Shown: one piece after another, positions 43,301 to 52,792 of the stretch
Numbering within the stretch: the first letter of the stretch is position 1
Layout: each line of letters starts with the position of its first letter
Source: an uncultured Blautia sp.
GTDB taxonomy: Bacteria > Bacillota > Clostridia > Lachnospirales > Lachnospiraceae
Assembly: GCA_934373235.1 (NCBI GenBank)
Contig: CAKROW010000004.1
Span: 1-64,000, forward strand
Reading direction: 5' to 3'
DNA length: 64,000 nucleotides
Notes under the pieces: model-generated
Databases searched by the model: none
The model's input: only the letters and a program-made list of their open reading frames with translations
Told to the model about the DNA's origin: nothing
Made by a program: the position numbers and the translations under genes

Positions 43301-43360
43301 CCGGACATAATACTCCGAAAGCTTTTCATCAAAATATATTTACCTGAAAACACAAATTTA

Positions 43361-44050
43361 TCATACCTTAAACCGGTATCCCACACCCCAGATCGTTTCA
43401 ATATACTGTGGCTTGGCTGTATTAAACTCAATCTTTTCACGTATCTTCTTAATATGAACCGTAACTGTGGCAATATCTCCCACTGACTCCATATCCCAGA
43501 TTTCCCTGAAAAGTTCTTCTTTGGTAAATACGCGGTTTGGATTCTCCGCAAGGAAAGTAAGCAGATCATATTCTTTGGTAGTAAATGTAGTCTCCTCGCC
43601 GTTTACCCATACACGACGTGCTGTCTTATCAATCTTGATCCCTCTGATCTCGATCACATCGTTCTTATGTGCATTGGAGCCCACAAGACGGTTATAACGC
43701 TCCATATGAGCCTTTACACGGGCTACCAGCTCACTTGGGCTGAACGGTTTGGTCATATAATCATCTGCTCCTAGTCCAAGGCCCCGGATCTTGTCAATAT
43801 CATCCTTCTTGGCTGAAACCATGATGATCGGCGTATTCTTTTCCTCACGAACCTGTCTGCAGATATCAAATCCATCCACCTCCGGAAGCATAAGATCCAG
43901 AATGATCAGATCGAATTCCTCCTTCAGGGCACGGATCAGTCCTGTATCTCCTCTGTTCTCGATCTCAACCTCAAATCCGGAAAGTTCCAGATAATCCTTC
44001 TCAAGATCTGCAATCGCTTCTTCGTCTTCTATGATCAAAATTTTACTCAC
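43361..44050 (-). CDS. OmpR-family response regulator
   Basis: A 229-residue regulator. Receiver with D52 in LIILDLMLPEVDG and the lysine in MTKPFSPSE; C-terminal winged helix with VGDIATVTVHIKKIREKIE and GVGYRF. Similar to VanR/WalR-like regulators. It overlaps the downstream kinase gene by 4 bases. The target process is unknown; the type is often linked to the cell envelope. Confidence 0.93.
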   Translation of the reverse strand: MSKILIIEDEEAIADLEKDYLELSGFEVEIENRGDTGLIRALKEEFDLIILDLMLPEVDGFDICRQVREEKNTPIIMVSAKKDDIDKIRGLGLGADDYMTKPFSPSELVARVKAHMERYNRLVGSNAHKNDVIEIRGIKIDKTARRVWVNGEETTFTTKEYDLLTFLAENPNRVFTKEELFREIWDMESVGDIATVTVHIKKIREKIEFNTAKPQYIETIWGVGYRFKV

Positions 44051-45195
44051 TTCACAGGTACCTCCTGATATTTTCTAAGTACAAAATACATAATCGTTCC
44101 GATTCCCAGACGGCTTGTTGCCCATACTTTGCCGCCATGATCCTCCATGATCTTCTTTACAATGGAAAGACCGATCCCGCTTCCTCCTTTTGAAGAATTT
44201 CTGGAAACATCTGTCCTGTAAAATCTGTCAAAAATATATGGCAGATCCCTGGCTGCGATTCCCTTGCCATTGTCCTCTATCTCAACCTGTATGAAGTCAC
44301 CCACATCCTTCACACGGATCTGAATGATTCCCTTTGGCTTCTCCATATATTTGATGGCATTGCTGATAATATTATGGATCACCCTGCGGATCTGCTCACC
44401 ATCTGCAATAACCTGCACATTACCTTCCACATAATTGGCATACACAAGTTCAATCCCTCTTGTCTCAAGCTCCAGTCCAATTTCCTCCGCACAGTCGGAA
44501 AAATAATCTTCCACATTCAGTTTGCTGAATGTATATGGAATACGGTTGGTATCGATCTTGGAATAAAAGGTAAGCTCATTGATCAGATGATCCATCTCAT
44601 TAGTCTTATTGTAAATGGTTCTCACGTAGCGGTCCATCTTCTCCGGTGTGTCCGCAACTCCGTCCATGATTCCCTCAACGTAGCCCTTCACAGCCGTGAT
44701 CGGTGTCTTCAGATCATGGGAAATATTACTGATCAGCTCTTTGTTCTCTTTATCCAGATTCACCTTATCCTCTGCTGATTCCTTAAGCCTGATTCTCATC
44801 TCCTCAAAATCCTGACAAAGCTCTGATATCTCATCCTTACCATCCACATCCAGCACAAAATCCAGATTCCCGTCACGTATATTCTGAGTGGCTTTCTTAA
44901 GTTTTTCGATTGGAATGGCGATGCTGCAGTAAATCCATGCACCGATCAAAGTAGCTGTGATCAGAAGTATGATCAGAGCCGTCAGAAAAACATCCTTGGC
45001 CATCAGCCGGATCTGACCCTGACTGCTTGCTGACTCACTTATGGAAATATCATAAACCGTCTCCTGAGAATCGCCCCTCTCAGCAACATGCCTGGCCTGT
45101 GTATGACTGAATCCATAAAGAGACACTGTAAGAAGAATAAGGGGCAGCAGGATGATCATGGAGAATCCCAAAAATATACGCGTTCTCAGTTTCAT
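44047..45195 (-). CDS. Membrane sensor histidine kinase
   Basis: A 382-residue kinase. Two transmembrane helices (about 8-28 and 70-92) flank a short 40-residue outer loop, followed by a HAMP linker. The HisKA motif is ISNISHDLKTPIT with H160, and the ATPase part has DNGKGIA and GGSGIGLSIVKKI. The small outer loop suggests sensing within or near the membrane. Partner of the overlapping response regulator gene. A likely extended -10 (TGTTATAAT) lies at about 45235. Confidence 0.93.
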   Translation of the reverse strand: MKLRTRIFLGFSMIILLPLILLTVSLYGFSHTQARHVAERGDSQETVYDISISESASSQGQIRLMAKDVFLTALIILLITATLIGAWIYCSIAIPIEKLKKATQNIRDGNLDFVLDVDGKDEISELCQDFEEMRIRLKESAEDKVNLDKENKELISNISHDLKTPITAVKGYVEGIMDGVADTPEKMDRYVRTIYNKTNEMDHLINELTFYSKIDTNRIPYTFSKLNVEDYFSDCAEEIGLELETRGIELVYANYVEGNVQVIADGEQIRRVIHNIISNAIKYMEKPKGIIQIRVKDVGDFIQVEIEDNGKGIAARDLPYIFDRFYRTDVSRNSSKGGSGIGLSIVKKIMEDHGGKVWATSRLGIGTIMYFVLRKYQEVPVK

Positions 45196-45275
45196 GAATC
45201 CCTCCGCTTTTCTGTTGTTATTTCGCTATGTTTAATTATAACATAAAGTATTTTCTCCATCTCTAAATTTTCTAT

Positions 45276-45323
45276 AAAAAAAGAAGGCCACTGCCTCCGG
45301 AAAATACTCCGGCAGCAGTGACC
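45276..45323 (-). terminator. Terminator of metK
   Basis: GGCCACTGCCTCCGG (45286-45300) pairs with CCGGCAGCAGTGACC (45309-45323) with a few mismatches. The minus strand then has CTTCTTTTTTT. It lies just after the metK stop. Confidence 0.85.
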
Positions 45324-45339
45324 ATGAAATTTATATGGA

Positions 45340-46527
45340 TTACAGATATTTCTTAAGGTCATCAACCTTGTCAAGGTGCTCCCATGGAAGATCAACATCT
45401 GTACGTCCGAAATGTCCGTAAGCAGCAGTCTGTTTGTAGATCGGACGGCGAAGATCAAGCATTTTGATGATTCCGGCCGGACGAAGGTCGAAGTTCTCAC
45501 GAATGATCTCAACAAGTTTTGCATCAGAAAGCTTGCCTGTTCCAAATGTCTCTACATGAACAGATGTCGGATGAGCAACTCCGATCGCATAGGAAAGCTG
45601 GATCTCGCACTTGTCAGCAAGACCTGCTGCAACAATGTTCTTTGCAACATAACGTGCTGCGTAAGCTGCGGAACGGTCTACCTTTGTGCAGTCCTTGCCG
45701 GAAAAAGCACCGCCGCCGTGACGTCCTGTTCCACCGTATGTGTCTACGATGATCTTACGTCCTGTCAGACCGCTGTCTCCGTGAGGTCCGCCGATAACAA
45801 AACGTCCTGTAGGATTGATGAAATATTTTGTATCCCCGTCAACCATATCTGCCGGGATGATCTCATCAAATACATATTTCCTAATGTCATCATGGATCTG
45901 CTCCTGAGTAACATCCGGATCATGCTGTGTAGAGCATACAACCGCATCGATTCTCTTCGGCTTTCCGGCCTCATCATACTCAACAGTAACCTGAGTTTTT
46001 CCATCTGGTCTTAAGTAGCTGAGAGTTCCATCTTTACGAACCTTTGTAAGCTGACGTGCAAGCTTATGTGCCATGTTGATGGCATATGGCATATACTCCT
46101 CAGTCTCGTTGGAGGCATAACCAAACTGGATACCCTGATCTCCTGCACCGATGGAGTCCAGCTCATCCTCGTTCATCTCATTCTCTTTCTGCTCAAGAGC
46201 CTTGTCAACGCCCATTGCGATGTCTGCAGACTGCTTGTCAAGAGCTGTGATAACTGCACATGTATCTGCATCAAAACCGAATTTTCCACGTGTATAACCA
46301 ATCTCAGTAATTGTATCACGAACGATCTTCTGGATATCAATATTGGCTTTGGTTGTGATCTCACCCATAACAAGTACAAGACCTGTAGTTGTAGCTGTCT
46401 CACATGCAACACGGCTCATTGGGTCCTGTTCCATCAGAGCATCAAGGATCGCATCGGAAATGGCATCACAGATTTTATCCGGATGGCCTTCAGTAACAGA
46501 CTCAGAAGTAAATAAGATTTTTTCCAT
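45340..46527 (-). CDS. metK: S-adenosylmethionine synthetase
   Basis: It makes SAM from methionine and ATP. FTSESVTEGHPDKICD at the start, GAGDQG (residues about 125-130) and the GGGAFSGKD loop are intact. 395 residues. A SAM-I riboswitch with terminator lies upstream, so transcription falls when SAM is high. The methionine needed can come from the homocysteine made by the sulfur operon in the same window. Confidence 0.97.
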   Translation of the reverse strand: MEKILFTSESVTEGHPDKICDAISDAILDALMEQDPMSRVACETATTTGLVLVMGEITTKANIDIQKIVRDTITEIGYTRGKFGFDADTCAVITALDKQSADIAMGVDKALEQKENEMNEDELDSIGAGDQGIQFGYASNETEEYMPYAINMAHKLARQLTKVRKDGTLSYLRPDGKTQVTVEYDEAGKPKRIDAVVCSTQHDPDVTQEQIHDDIRKYVFDEIIPADMVDGDTKYFINPTGRFVIGGPHGDSGLTGRKIIVDTYGGTGRHGGGAFSGKDCTKVDRSAAYAARYVAKNIVAAGLADKCEIQLSYAIGVAHPTSVHVETFGTGKLSDAKLVEIIRENFDLRPAGIIKMLDLRRPIYKQTAAYGHFGRTDVDLPWEHLDKVDDLKKYL

Positions 46528-46569
46528 TTTTTTCTCCCTTTCGTATTATAAAAGCTGATAAACTGACAT

Positions 46570-46597
46570 AAAAAACAGCCCGTACAATCCGGACTGT
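46570..46597 (-). terminator. Terminator of the SAM riboswitch
   Basis: ACAGCCCG (46575-46582) and CGGACTGT (46590-46597) form the stem, followed by a run of T on the minus strand, about 45 bases above the metK start. Confidence 0.88.
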
Positions 46598-46615
46598 TTA
46601 AGATCTGTAAACAAT

Positions 46616-46720
46616 CCTCTTATTGTTCGATTGCTCGCTCAGGTTGGCACCTTCCTTGATCTTGCAGGGGTTGCCGTGGCTTCTCAGATCCTTTGTATCT
46701 CCACCACTCTGAATAAAAGG
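46616..46720 (-). ncRNA. SAM-I riboswitch (S-box) aptamer
   Basis: Minus-strand elements in order: CAGAGTGGTGGAG, GAGAAGCC followed by GGCAACCC, and AAGGTGCCAA. P1 is formed by CCTTTTATT at the 5' end and AATAAGAGG at the 3' end. It senses SAM and controls metK through the adjacent terminator. Confidence 0.95.
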
Positions 46721-46756
46721 CTATCTTTTATGAAATTACTATTTACTGCAAGACAT

Positions 46757-46785
46757 ACAATAAACTTATCTCTACTGATTGTCAA
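46757..46785 (-). promoter_or_regulatory. Promoter of metK
   Basis: Minus-strand -35 TTGACA (46780-46785) and -10 TATTGT (46757-46762), spacer 17, about 40 bases upstream of the SAM aptamer. Confidence 0.7.
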
Positions 46786-46846
46786 GAAAAAATTTCTTTT
46801 TTGATAATAAATAGACAAAATCCTGTTTCTCTGTCTGGTAAACATA

Positions 46847-46911
46847 AGAAAGAGTCCTGCAAGCAGGATCCTCCGCCTGCGGCGGGTCGCTTCAGCGACA
46901 TAAAAAAGAGT
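46847..46911. repeat. Third copy of the GC-rich hairpin repeat
   Basis: It agrees with 18437-18501 at about 60 of 65 positions and has the same paired motifs CCGCCTGCGGCGG and TCGCTTCAGCGA. It lies upstream of the metK promoter, after the murA gene. Confidence 0.85.
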
Positions 46912-47009
46912 TCCGTAAAGACTTTCCACTATAAAAGAAGCGAAAATCTTAACGAAACTCCCTGACAGGTATTGACTACCCTACATTCTGTTTTTTACTA
47001 CTGCTTTTA

Positions 47010-48302
47010 TCATCCAACTCTGAGTCTGAATTTCTGGATCTCCTTCTCGCTGGAAACCTTCTCGATCTCTGCTCCAAGACTTCTCAGTTTCTCCTCAAAA
47101 TTCTCATATCCTCTCTGGATATAAACGATATCATCCACAACCGTTACACCATCAGCAGCAAGTCCGGCAATAACAAGAGCCGCACCCGCACGGAGATCCG
47201 GAGCACTTACTCTTGCGCCTGTCAGCTTCTTCACACCATCAATGATCGCGGAATTCCCCTCGACCTTAATGCTGGCTCCCATACGGGAAAGCTCATCTGC
47301 ATATTTGAAACGGTTCTCAAAAATACTCTCTGTAACAATGCTTGTACCCTCAGCAAGAGCCAGAGTCACTGCGATCTGTGGCTGCATATCTGTGGGATAA
47401 CCCGGATACGGTAATGTCTTAACATGTGTGCGGTGAAGCTTATGCGGTGCACGTACACGTACTGCATCATCAAATTCCTCGACATCACATCCGATTTCCT
47501 CAAGCTTGGCTGTTGTAGCCTCAAGATGTTTCGGGATAACATTACGTACTGTAATATCACCACCTGTAGCTGCTGCTGCGAACATAAATGTTCCGGCCTC
47601 GATCTGATCCGGAATGATAGAATACTCAGTCTTATGAAGCTTCTCCACTCCACGGATACGGATCACATCTGTACCTGCACCCTTAATGTTAGCTCCCATG
47701 CTGTTCAGAAAGTTGGCAACATCTACAACATGTGGCTCTCTGGCAGCATTCTCAATAATGGTACGTCCTGATGCCATAGACGCAGCCATCATAACATTGA
47801 TGGTAGCACCAACGGAAACAACGTCAAAGAAAATATGACTTCCGTGAAGATCATCAGCCTTGGCAACAATAGCACCATGACGGATATCCACCTCTGCACC
47901 AAGTGCACGGAATCCTTTCAGATGCTGGTCGATGGGACGGCTTCCGATGTTACATCCACCAGGAAGCGGAACCTCTGCATGTTTATATTTTCCCAGTAAA
48001 GCACCGAGAAGATAGTAAGATGCACGAATCTTCTTGATAAACTCATAGTCTACACTGAGATTACCAATGGTAGATCCATTGATCTTAACGGTAGACTTGT
48101 TAATACGTTCAACTTGAGCCCCGATCTCAGTGATCGCCTCCAGCAAAACATTGATATCCCTTACGTCAGGCAGATTCTCTATTAAAATGGTTTCATCCGT
48201 CATAATGGCTGCTGACAAAATAGCAAGTGCCGCATTCTTGGCTCCTGCGATGTCAACCTCGCCTACAAGCGGATTACCGCCCTTAATTACATACTGTTCC
48301 AT
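47010..48302 (-). CDS. murA: UDP-N-acetylglucosamine 1-carboxyvinyltransferase
   Basis: First committed step of peptidoglycan synthesis (enolpyruvyl transfer from PEP). GAKNAALAIL holds the catalytic lysine, and the active cysteine is in LPGGCNIGSRP (about residue 117), so it is fosfomycin-sensitive in type. 430 residues. Second MurA paralogues are common in Firmicutes; whether this is MurA1 or MurA2 is not decided. Confidence 0.94.
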   Translation of the reverse strand: MEQYVIKGGNPLVGEVDIAGAKNAALAILSAAIMTDETILIENLPDVRDINVLLEAITEIGAQVERINKSTVKINGSTIGNLSVDYEFIKKIRASYYLLGALLGKYKHAEVPLPGGCNIGSRPIDQHLKGFRALGAEVDIRHGAIVAKADDLHGSHIFFDVVSVGATINVMMAASMASGRTIIENAAREPHVVDVANFLNSMGANIKGAGTDVIRIRGVEKLHKTEYSIIPDQIEAGTFMFAAAATGGDITVRNVIPKHLEATTAKLEEIGCDVEEFDDAVRVRAPHKLHRTHVKTLPYPGYPTDMQPQIAVTLALAEGTSIVTESIFENRFKYADELSRMGASIKVEGNSAIIDGVKKLTGARVSAPDLRAGAALVIAGLAADGVTVVDDIVYIQRGYENFEEKLRSLGAEIEKVSSEKEIQKFRLRVG

Positions 48303-48398
48303 AACACACCTCTATTATCTTTACTCCTCTTTGAGCAGAAACAATTATCTGGATCTGAATTCTGTTGTTATCGGTCACTGTTTTTAAGTCAGTTGTAT

Positions 48399-48426
48399 AT
48401 TATAGCACATATTTCATATTTGTAAA
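48399..48426 (-). promoter_or_regulatory. Promoter of murA
   Basis: Minus-strand -35 TTTACA (48421-48426), spacer 16, extended -10 TGCTATAAT (hexamer 48399-48404). Confidence 0.7.
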
Positions 48427-48516
48427 CAATTTATGTCAAAATATGCCCATTCCTCTGAACCGACCATAACACCGGCCAATCCACTGTTACTAATTTTCTC
48501 CCCTTTTACAGTCCAA

Positions 48517-49020
48517 TTATCTGGACTGTTTCAATGTCTCCAGCAGCTTCTGAAGACATCCCTCCATATCCATTTCTTCCTCGTCTACGATAATATCTGC
48601 ATAATTCTCATATAACGGGACACGCTCATCATAAAGATCCGCAAGTGTCTGTCCATCCTTAAGCAGAACACCTCTGCATTTCAGGTTTCCCAGCCGTGCT
48701 GCAAGCGAATCCAGCGAAAGCTTAAGATACACCACTACTCCCTCTGATTTCAGATGTCTCATAGCTTCCTCACAGTAGACCACACTTCCTCCTGTTGCGA
48801 TCACTGTGTTCTCCACCTTAAGAGAAGAATTCACACGGTTCTCAATTGCCATAAAACCATCCGGTCCATCCTGGGCAATGATCTCACTGAGCTTCCTTTT
48901 CTCTTCTTTCTGAATGATAAGATCTGCGTCAATAAACTGATATCCAAGAACCTTGGCAAGCACAACTCCCAATGTACTTTTGCCGGCTCCAGGCATTCCG
49001 ATCAGTGTAATATTATTCAT
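48517..49020 (-). CDS. aroK: Shikimate kinase
   Basis: It phosphorylates shikimate in aromatic amino acid synthesis. P-loop GMPGAGKST, FIDADLIIQ and ATGGSVVYCEEA are the standard motifs. 167 residues from the ATG at 49020, which follows AAAGGA. The rest of the aro pathway is not in the window. Confidence 0.92.
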   Translation of the reverse strand: MNNITLIGMPGAGKSTLGVVLAKVLGYQFIDADLIIQKEEKRKLSEIIAQDGPDGFMAIENRVNSSLKVENTVIATGGSVVYCEEAMRHLKSEGVVVYLKLSLDSLAARLGNLKCRGVLLKDGQTLADLYDERVPLYENYADIIVDEEEMDMEGCLQKLLETLKQSR

Positions 49021-49075
49021 ATCGATTCCTTTCATTTTAGCATAAACAGGCCAAAATCTCAATAGTCTGCAGGTG

Positions 49076-49651
49076 TTACCTCTTCCGTTTCTTCTTTTTT
49101 ACGCTGTATCCGAAAGTTCCGATCTTTTTTCCTCCGGAAAGATATTCTCCGTGGGAATAGACCAGCATCCCTGCGTCATTAAGATGAAATCTGCCGTCTT
49201 TGTCCATATATGCCTCATCTGCATGAACTGCCAGTACATCTGCCAGGAACATATGGTGAGAACCAAGCTCTTTGATCTCCTTCACCCTGCATTCGATGGA
49301 TACCGGTGCTTCCTTTATCATCGGCGCAGATACAAATTCAGCCTTTTCTTTTGTCAGTTTCATTTCGCGAAATTTGTCAACATCCCTTCCGGAACGGACA
49401 CCACAGTAATCTGTGGCAAAAGCCAGCTTCTCCGTGGTGAGATTTATGACAAATTCTCCCGTTTTTTTCAGCATCTCATAAGAGTAACGGGATGGTCGGA
49501 CGGAAATATATGCCATGGGCGGATTGGTGCATACCGTCCCGGTCCACGCAACCGTGATAATGTTATCTTTCCCCTCTCCATCTGTGACACTCACCATCAC
49601 AGCCGGAAGAGGATAGATCATATTTCCCGGTTTCCACATCTGTTTCGCCAT
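49076..49651 (-). CDS. Flavin reductase-like FMN-binding protein
   Basis: A 191-residue protein with the flavin-reductase split-barrel fold (YPLPAVMVSVTD at the start, AYISVRPSRYSYEML in the FMN region). The family binds FMN and acts in electron transfer or as the reductase partner of other enzymes. Very basic C-terminus KKKKRKR. It lies between aroK and the pyrophosphatase gene, with no functional hint from neighbours. Confidence 0.83.
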   Translation of the reverse strand: MAKQMWKPGNMIYPLPAVMVSVTDGEGKDNIITVAWTGTVCTNPPMAYISVRPSRYSYEMLKKTGEFVINLTTEKLAFATDYCGVRSGRDVDKFREMKLTKEKAEFVSAPMIKEAPVSIECRVKEIKELGSHHMFLADVLAVHADEAYMDKDGRFHLNDAGMLVYSHGEYLSGGKKIGTFGYSVKKKKRKR

Positions 49652-49666
49652 CTGTTCCGGGCCTCC

Positions 49667-51340
49667 TTATGCATAATCGCTGTTCATAAGCTGAGCAGCC
49701 TCCATCATGGCTGGAATCAACTGTTTTTTACGTGATACCACTTTTGGAAGATAGAAGGTTCCATCTTTTGGTTCTTTCTGGAAGGCAGTTTTCGCCATCT
49801 CTTCACTTCCCTCACCGTAATAAAGCAGCTCTGTGGACTCATCCAGAATATTGGTAAGCATGAAATAAACACGTGTGATATCATGTCTTCCGCACTCACT
49901 TACCATAAACGGTACAAGCTTTTCCTTAATCTCCTTAAGCTCATCCGTATCCATGGAACTGATCTGGCCGACACCAAAGGAAACATTTCCTTCACCGATG
50001 AATTTCTTGTAATCCTGATAAAAGATTTCCTCCGGAGACTTATCCTTCAGGTTGCTTCCTGCCTTGAACATCTCCTTTGCAAACTCCTCGATCTTGATAC
50101 CGGCGATCAGTGCCAGAGCACTTGCTGCGATCTTATCCTTCTGTGTACAGGTTGGAGAACGGAACATCAGTGTGTCGGAAATAATGGCAGCACATAGAAG
50201 TCCTGCGATCCTTTCCGGAATTTCCAGTCTCTGCTCTCCGTAAATCTCATAAAGGATCGTACCTGTACATCCCACAGGCTCATTACGGAAAGAAACCGGA
50301 GTCATAGTCTGAAGTGTACCCAGCTTATGATGATCAATGATCTCCAGGATTTCAGCCTTCTCAATATTGTCAACAGCCTGATCCACCTCATTGTGGTCTA
50401 CGAGTACCACCTGCTTCCTGTGCATATCCAGGAAATTACGTCTGGAAATAGTACCGATACATTTGCCATGAGGATTGATAACAGGGAAAGCTCTGTGACG
50501 GTTCTTGATCATCACATCCTGAATATCATCTGTGAAATCCTCTGTGTTGAACGTAACCATGTCATCCCTCTTCATGATATAGCTTACAGGAATACTCTGG
50601 TTGATCAGACGTGCAATATTAAAGGTATCGTAGGGTGACTGAATGATTACGATATTCTTTTCTCTGGCAAGGTTGATCACATTTTCGGAAACCTCGATCC
50701 CCAGTCCCACAATAATGCAGCTTACATTCTGGCTGATAGCCTGAAGATGATCCTCCTCACGGTCTCCCATGATGATCATATCATTTTCTTCAATGTAGCT
50801 CTCCATCATTTTCGGGTTGGCTGTTCCCACCAGCACTTTTCCCTTGATAAAATATCCATGAGAATTGCCTTCAATAACCTTACCTCCAACAGTCTCCGCG
50901 ATCCTCTGATACTGTGTCCGTGCGCTGGAAAGCAGGTAGCTGTCTGTGGTATCCATATAAGTCTTGGCAATATCTCCGATAGTCACAAGACCCTCAAGGC
51001 ATCCCTCTTTATCTTTGATCGGAAGGGAAACAATACCATTTCCCTGCATAAGATCCCATGCATTTTTCAGGGACATGTTTTTGTCAGCCGGCGGACTGAC
51101 ACGGATATCCATATCCTTTACCTGGGTTCCGATATTTCCCAGATAAGCAGGCGGCTGTACACCGAAACGGTTCAGTACATATCTGGTCTCCTCATTGATC
51201 TGGCCTGCTCTTTTGGGAATATATTTTCTTCTGTTAGTGGTTGTCCTGTTCTTGATATCAGCATATGCAATAGCCGAACAAATGGAATCTGTGTCCGGAT
51301 TCTTATGTCCGATTACAAATATTCTTTCCTGGTTTTTCAT
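49667..51340 (-). CDS. ppaC: Manganese-dependent inorganic pyrophosphatase with CBS and DRTGG domains
   Basis: A family II pyrophosphatase. Metal motifs GHKNPDTDS near the N-terminus and IDHHKLG in the middle, with the C-terminal DHHA2 domain. Between the first motif and DHH lie two CBS segments around a DRTGG domain, as in the nucleotide-regulated enzyme of Clostridium perfringens. 557 residues from the ATG at 51340; an ATG two codons upstream is equally open. AMP or diadenosine nucleotides may control activity, from known family members. Confidence 0.9.
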   Translation of the reverse strand: MKNQERIFVIGHKNPDTDSICSAIAYADIKNRTTTNRRKYIPKRAGQINEETRYVLNRFGVQPPAYLGNIGTQVKDMDIRVSPPADKNMSLKNAWDLMQGNGIVSLPIKDKEGCLEGLVTIGDIAKTYMDTTDSYLLSSARTQYQRIAETVGGKVIEGNSHGYFIKGKVLVGTANPKMMESYIEENDMIIMGDREEDHLQAISQNVSCIIVGLGIEVSENVINLAREKNIVIIQSPYDTFNIARLINQSIPVSYIMKRDDMVTFNTEDFTDDIQDVMIKNRHRAFPVINPHGKCIGTISRRNFLDMHRKQVVLVDHNEVDQAVDNIEKAEILEIIDHHKLGTLQTMTPVSFRNEPVGCTGTILYEIYGEQRLEIPERIAGLLCAAIISDTLMFRSPTCTQKDKIAASALALIAGIKIEEFAKEMFKAGSNLKDKSPEEIFYQDYKKFIGEGNVSFGVGQISSMDTDELKEIKEKLVPFMVSECGRHDITRVYFMLTNILDESTELLYYGEGSEEMAKTAFQKEPKDGTFYLPKVVSRKKQLIPAMMEAAQLMNSDYA

Positions 51341-51355
51341 CTGCATCCATCCTTT

Positions 51356-52261
51356 TTAATCCAGTTTAATGTTTGCAAAAAGTGAGCCAAGTGAAGTTGT
51401 AGCCTGTTCTGCAGACTCCGGAAGTTCAAAAACTTCCTCCTCTATCTCTTTGGCCATCATATCGCTGGCTTCCTTTATGCTCAGGCTGAGCTTTCCGTCC
51501 TTGATCGCAGTAACCTTTACCTTAACCTTATCCCCTACAGAAATAACCTCAGAAGGTTTGCGGATCCTTTTTTCACATATCTGTGAAATATGTACAAGTC
51601 CTGAAACACCATTCTCAAGTTCAACAAAAGCTCCATAAGGCTGAAGGCTCTCAACAACGCCTTCTGTCACAAGCCCCACCTCGATATTGGAGATCTTGTT
51701 TCTGCGCTCTTCCTCAGCCTTCTCACGAAGCAGCTCTCTTGCAGAAAGGACCAGCTTCTTCTTATCCTTGTCTACGTTGATGACCTGGACCGTCAGGGGT
51801 TTGTTGAGATATTCCTCTGTGTCCTCAACATATCCAAGAGAAAGCCTGGACGCCGGAATAAAGCCTCGCACACCTTCCACATAAGCGATCACACCGCCAT
51901 TGACGATTCCCTTTATAACAACATCAACGGACTCTCCGGACTCCATAAGCTCTTTCAGCCTGTCCCACGCCAGAACATCTGCCGCTTCCACTCTTGAAAG
52001 AAGGATATTTCCCTGGCCGTCATCTTTACGGAGCACTGTCGCCGCGATCTCGTCTCCTGGCTGCACAGCTTCTTTTATGTTAAATCCCGGTTCTCTGGAA
52101 AACTCATCTGCCGGAATAAATCCCTCTGCGTAATATTTCAGATCCAGAACAACGCCTGTCTCGTCCACACTCACTACTGTACCTGTGATAATATCACCCT
52201 CATCGATCTTCTTAAAAGAGGCCTCCAGCTCTTTCTCAAAATCCTTCATTGACTCTGCCAT
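51356..52261 (-). CDS. S1-domain RNA-binding protein
   Basis: A 301-residue protein with three S1 repeats (about 20-90, 105-175 and 192-262) and an acidic helical tail. The third repeat, GAFVELENGVSGLVHISQI, is the best match. Short ribosomal protein S1-like proteins of this size are common in Firmicutes; they bind mRNA but may not be a core ribosomal protein. It precedes the pyrophosphatase gene by 15 bases. Confidence 0.86.
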   Translation of the reverse strand: MAESMKDFEKELEASFKKIDEGDIITGTVVSVDETGVVLDLKYYAEGFIPADEFSREPGFNIKEAVQPGDEIAATVLRKDDGQGNILLSRVEAADVLAWDRLKELMESGESVDVVIKGIVNGGVIAYVEGVRGFIPASRLSLGYVEDTEEYLNKPLTVQVINVDKDKKKLVLSARELLREKAEEERRNKISNIEVGLVTEGVVESLQPYGAFVELENGVSGLVHISQICEKRIRKPSEVISVGDKVKVKVTAIKDGKLSLSIKEASDMMAKEIEEEVFELPESAEQATTSLGSLFANIKLD

Positions 52262-52451
52262 AAATATACACTCCCTTCAGTTTTCCTTTTAACTGCCCAC
52301 ATTATAACATGACGGCAACATGCACGCCATGTTTTTTTTCCCGGCCAATTCCCCGACTATGGCGGGATGCCTCAGCAATATTCTTTTTATAATACAAAAA
52401 AAAGACAGGCTGTAAAGCTCTGTCCCATCATGGCTCCATAAAACGAGGAGT

Positions 52452-52475
52452 GCCCCGGTAGTGGCTTACCGGGGC
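52452..52475. other. Hairpin before a tiny ORF
   Basis: GCCCCGG (52452-52458) pairs with CCGGGGC (52469-52475). A ribosome-binding-like GAGGAG (52445-52450) lies on its left and the ATG of the 29-codon ORF lies eight bases to its right. Confidence 0.6.
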
Positions 52476-52482
52476 GATTATT

Positions 52483-52572
52483 ATGAAAAAAATTGTATGT
52501 GTAATGATACGATACACACCATTACAGCTTCTTCTGTACGTTCTTTCGAACTACTTTTATAATATCAGCTAA
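52483..52572 (+). CDS. Candidate 29-residue hydrophobic peptide
   Basis: A plus-strand ORF in otherwise empty DNA, starting MKKIVCVMIRY and ending NYFYNIS: a short basic start, then a hydrophobic stretch able to cross a membrane. Size, hydrophobicity and the structured leader with GAGGAG separated by a hairpin recall type I toxin peptides. No antisense RNA promoter was established. It could also be chance. Confidence 0.35.
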   Translation: MKKIVCVMIRYTPLQLLLYVLSNYFYNIS

Positions 52573-52792
52573 ATATGAACAAATCATGAACGCAAAATGA
52601 ACATTTAGCGTATTTGCACAATTTTCCTTTATTTTTCTCCTCTTTTTTATAAAAACAATACATCTATATCTAAAGTGTACTAATTACATCTTGTATATTT
52701 TGCACATTTCCACTAAAGTAAAAAACAACAAACATAACAGAAATGACATATCAAACACCTTACTTATCTGAAATTTATACTCATTTTACTGT
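52573..52792. other. Intergenic DNA with nothing recognised
   Basis: AT-rich sequence between the tiny ORF and the secreted protein gene. I see no ORF, hairpin of note or RNA family here. Confidence 0.5.
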
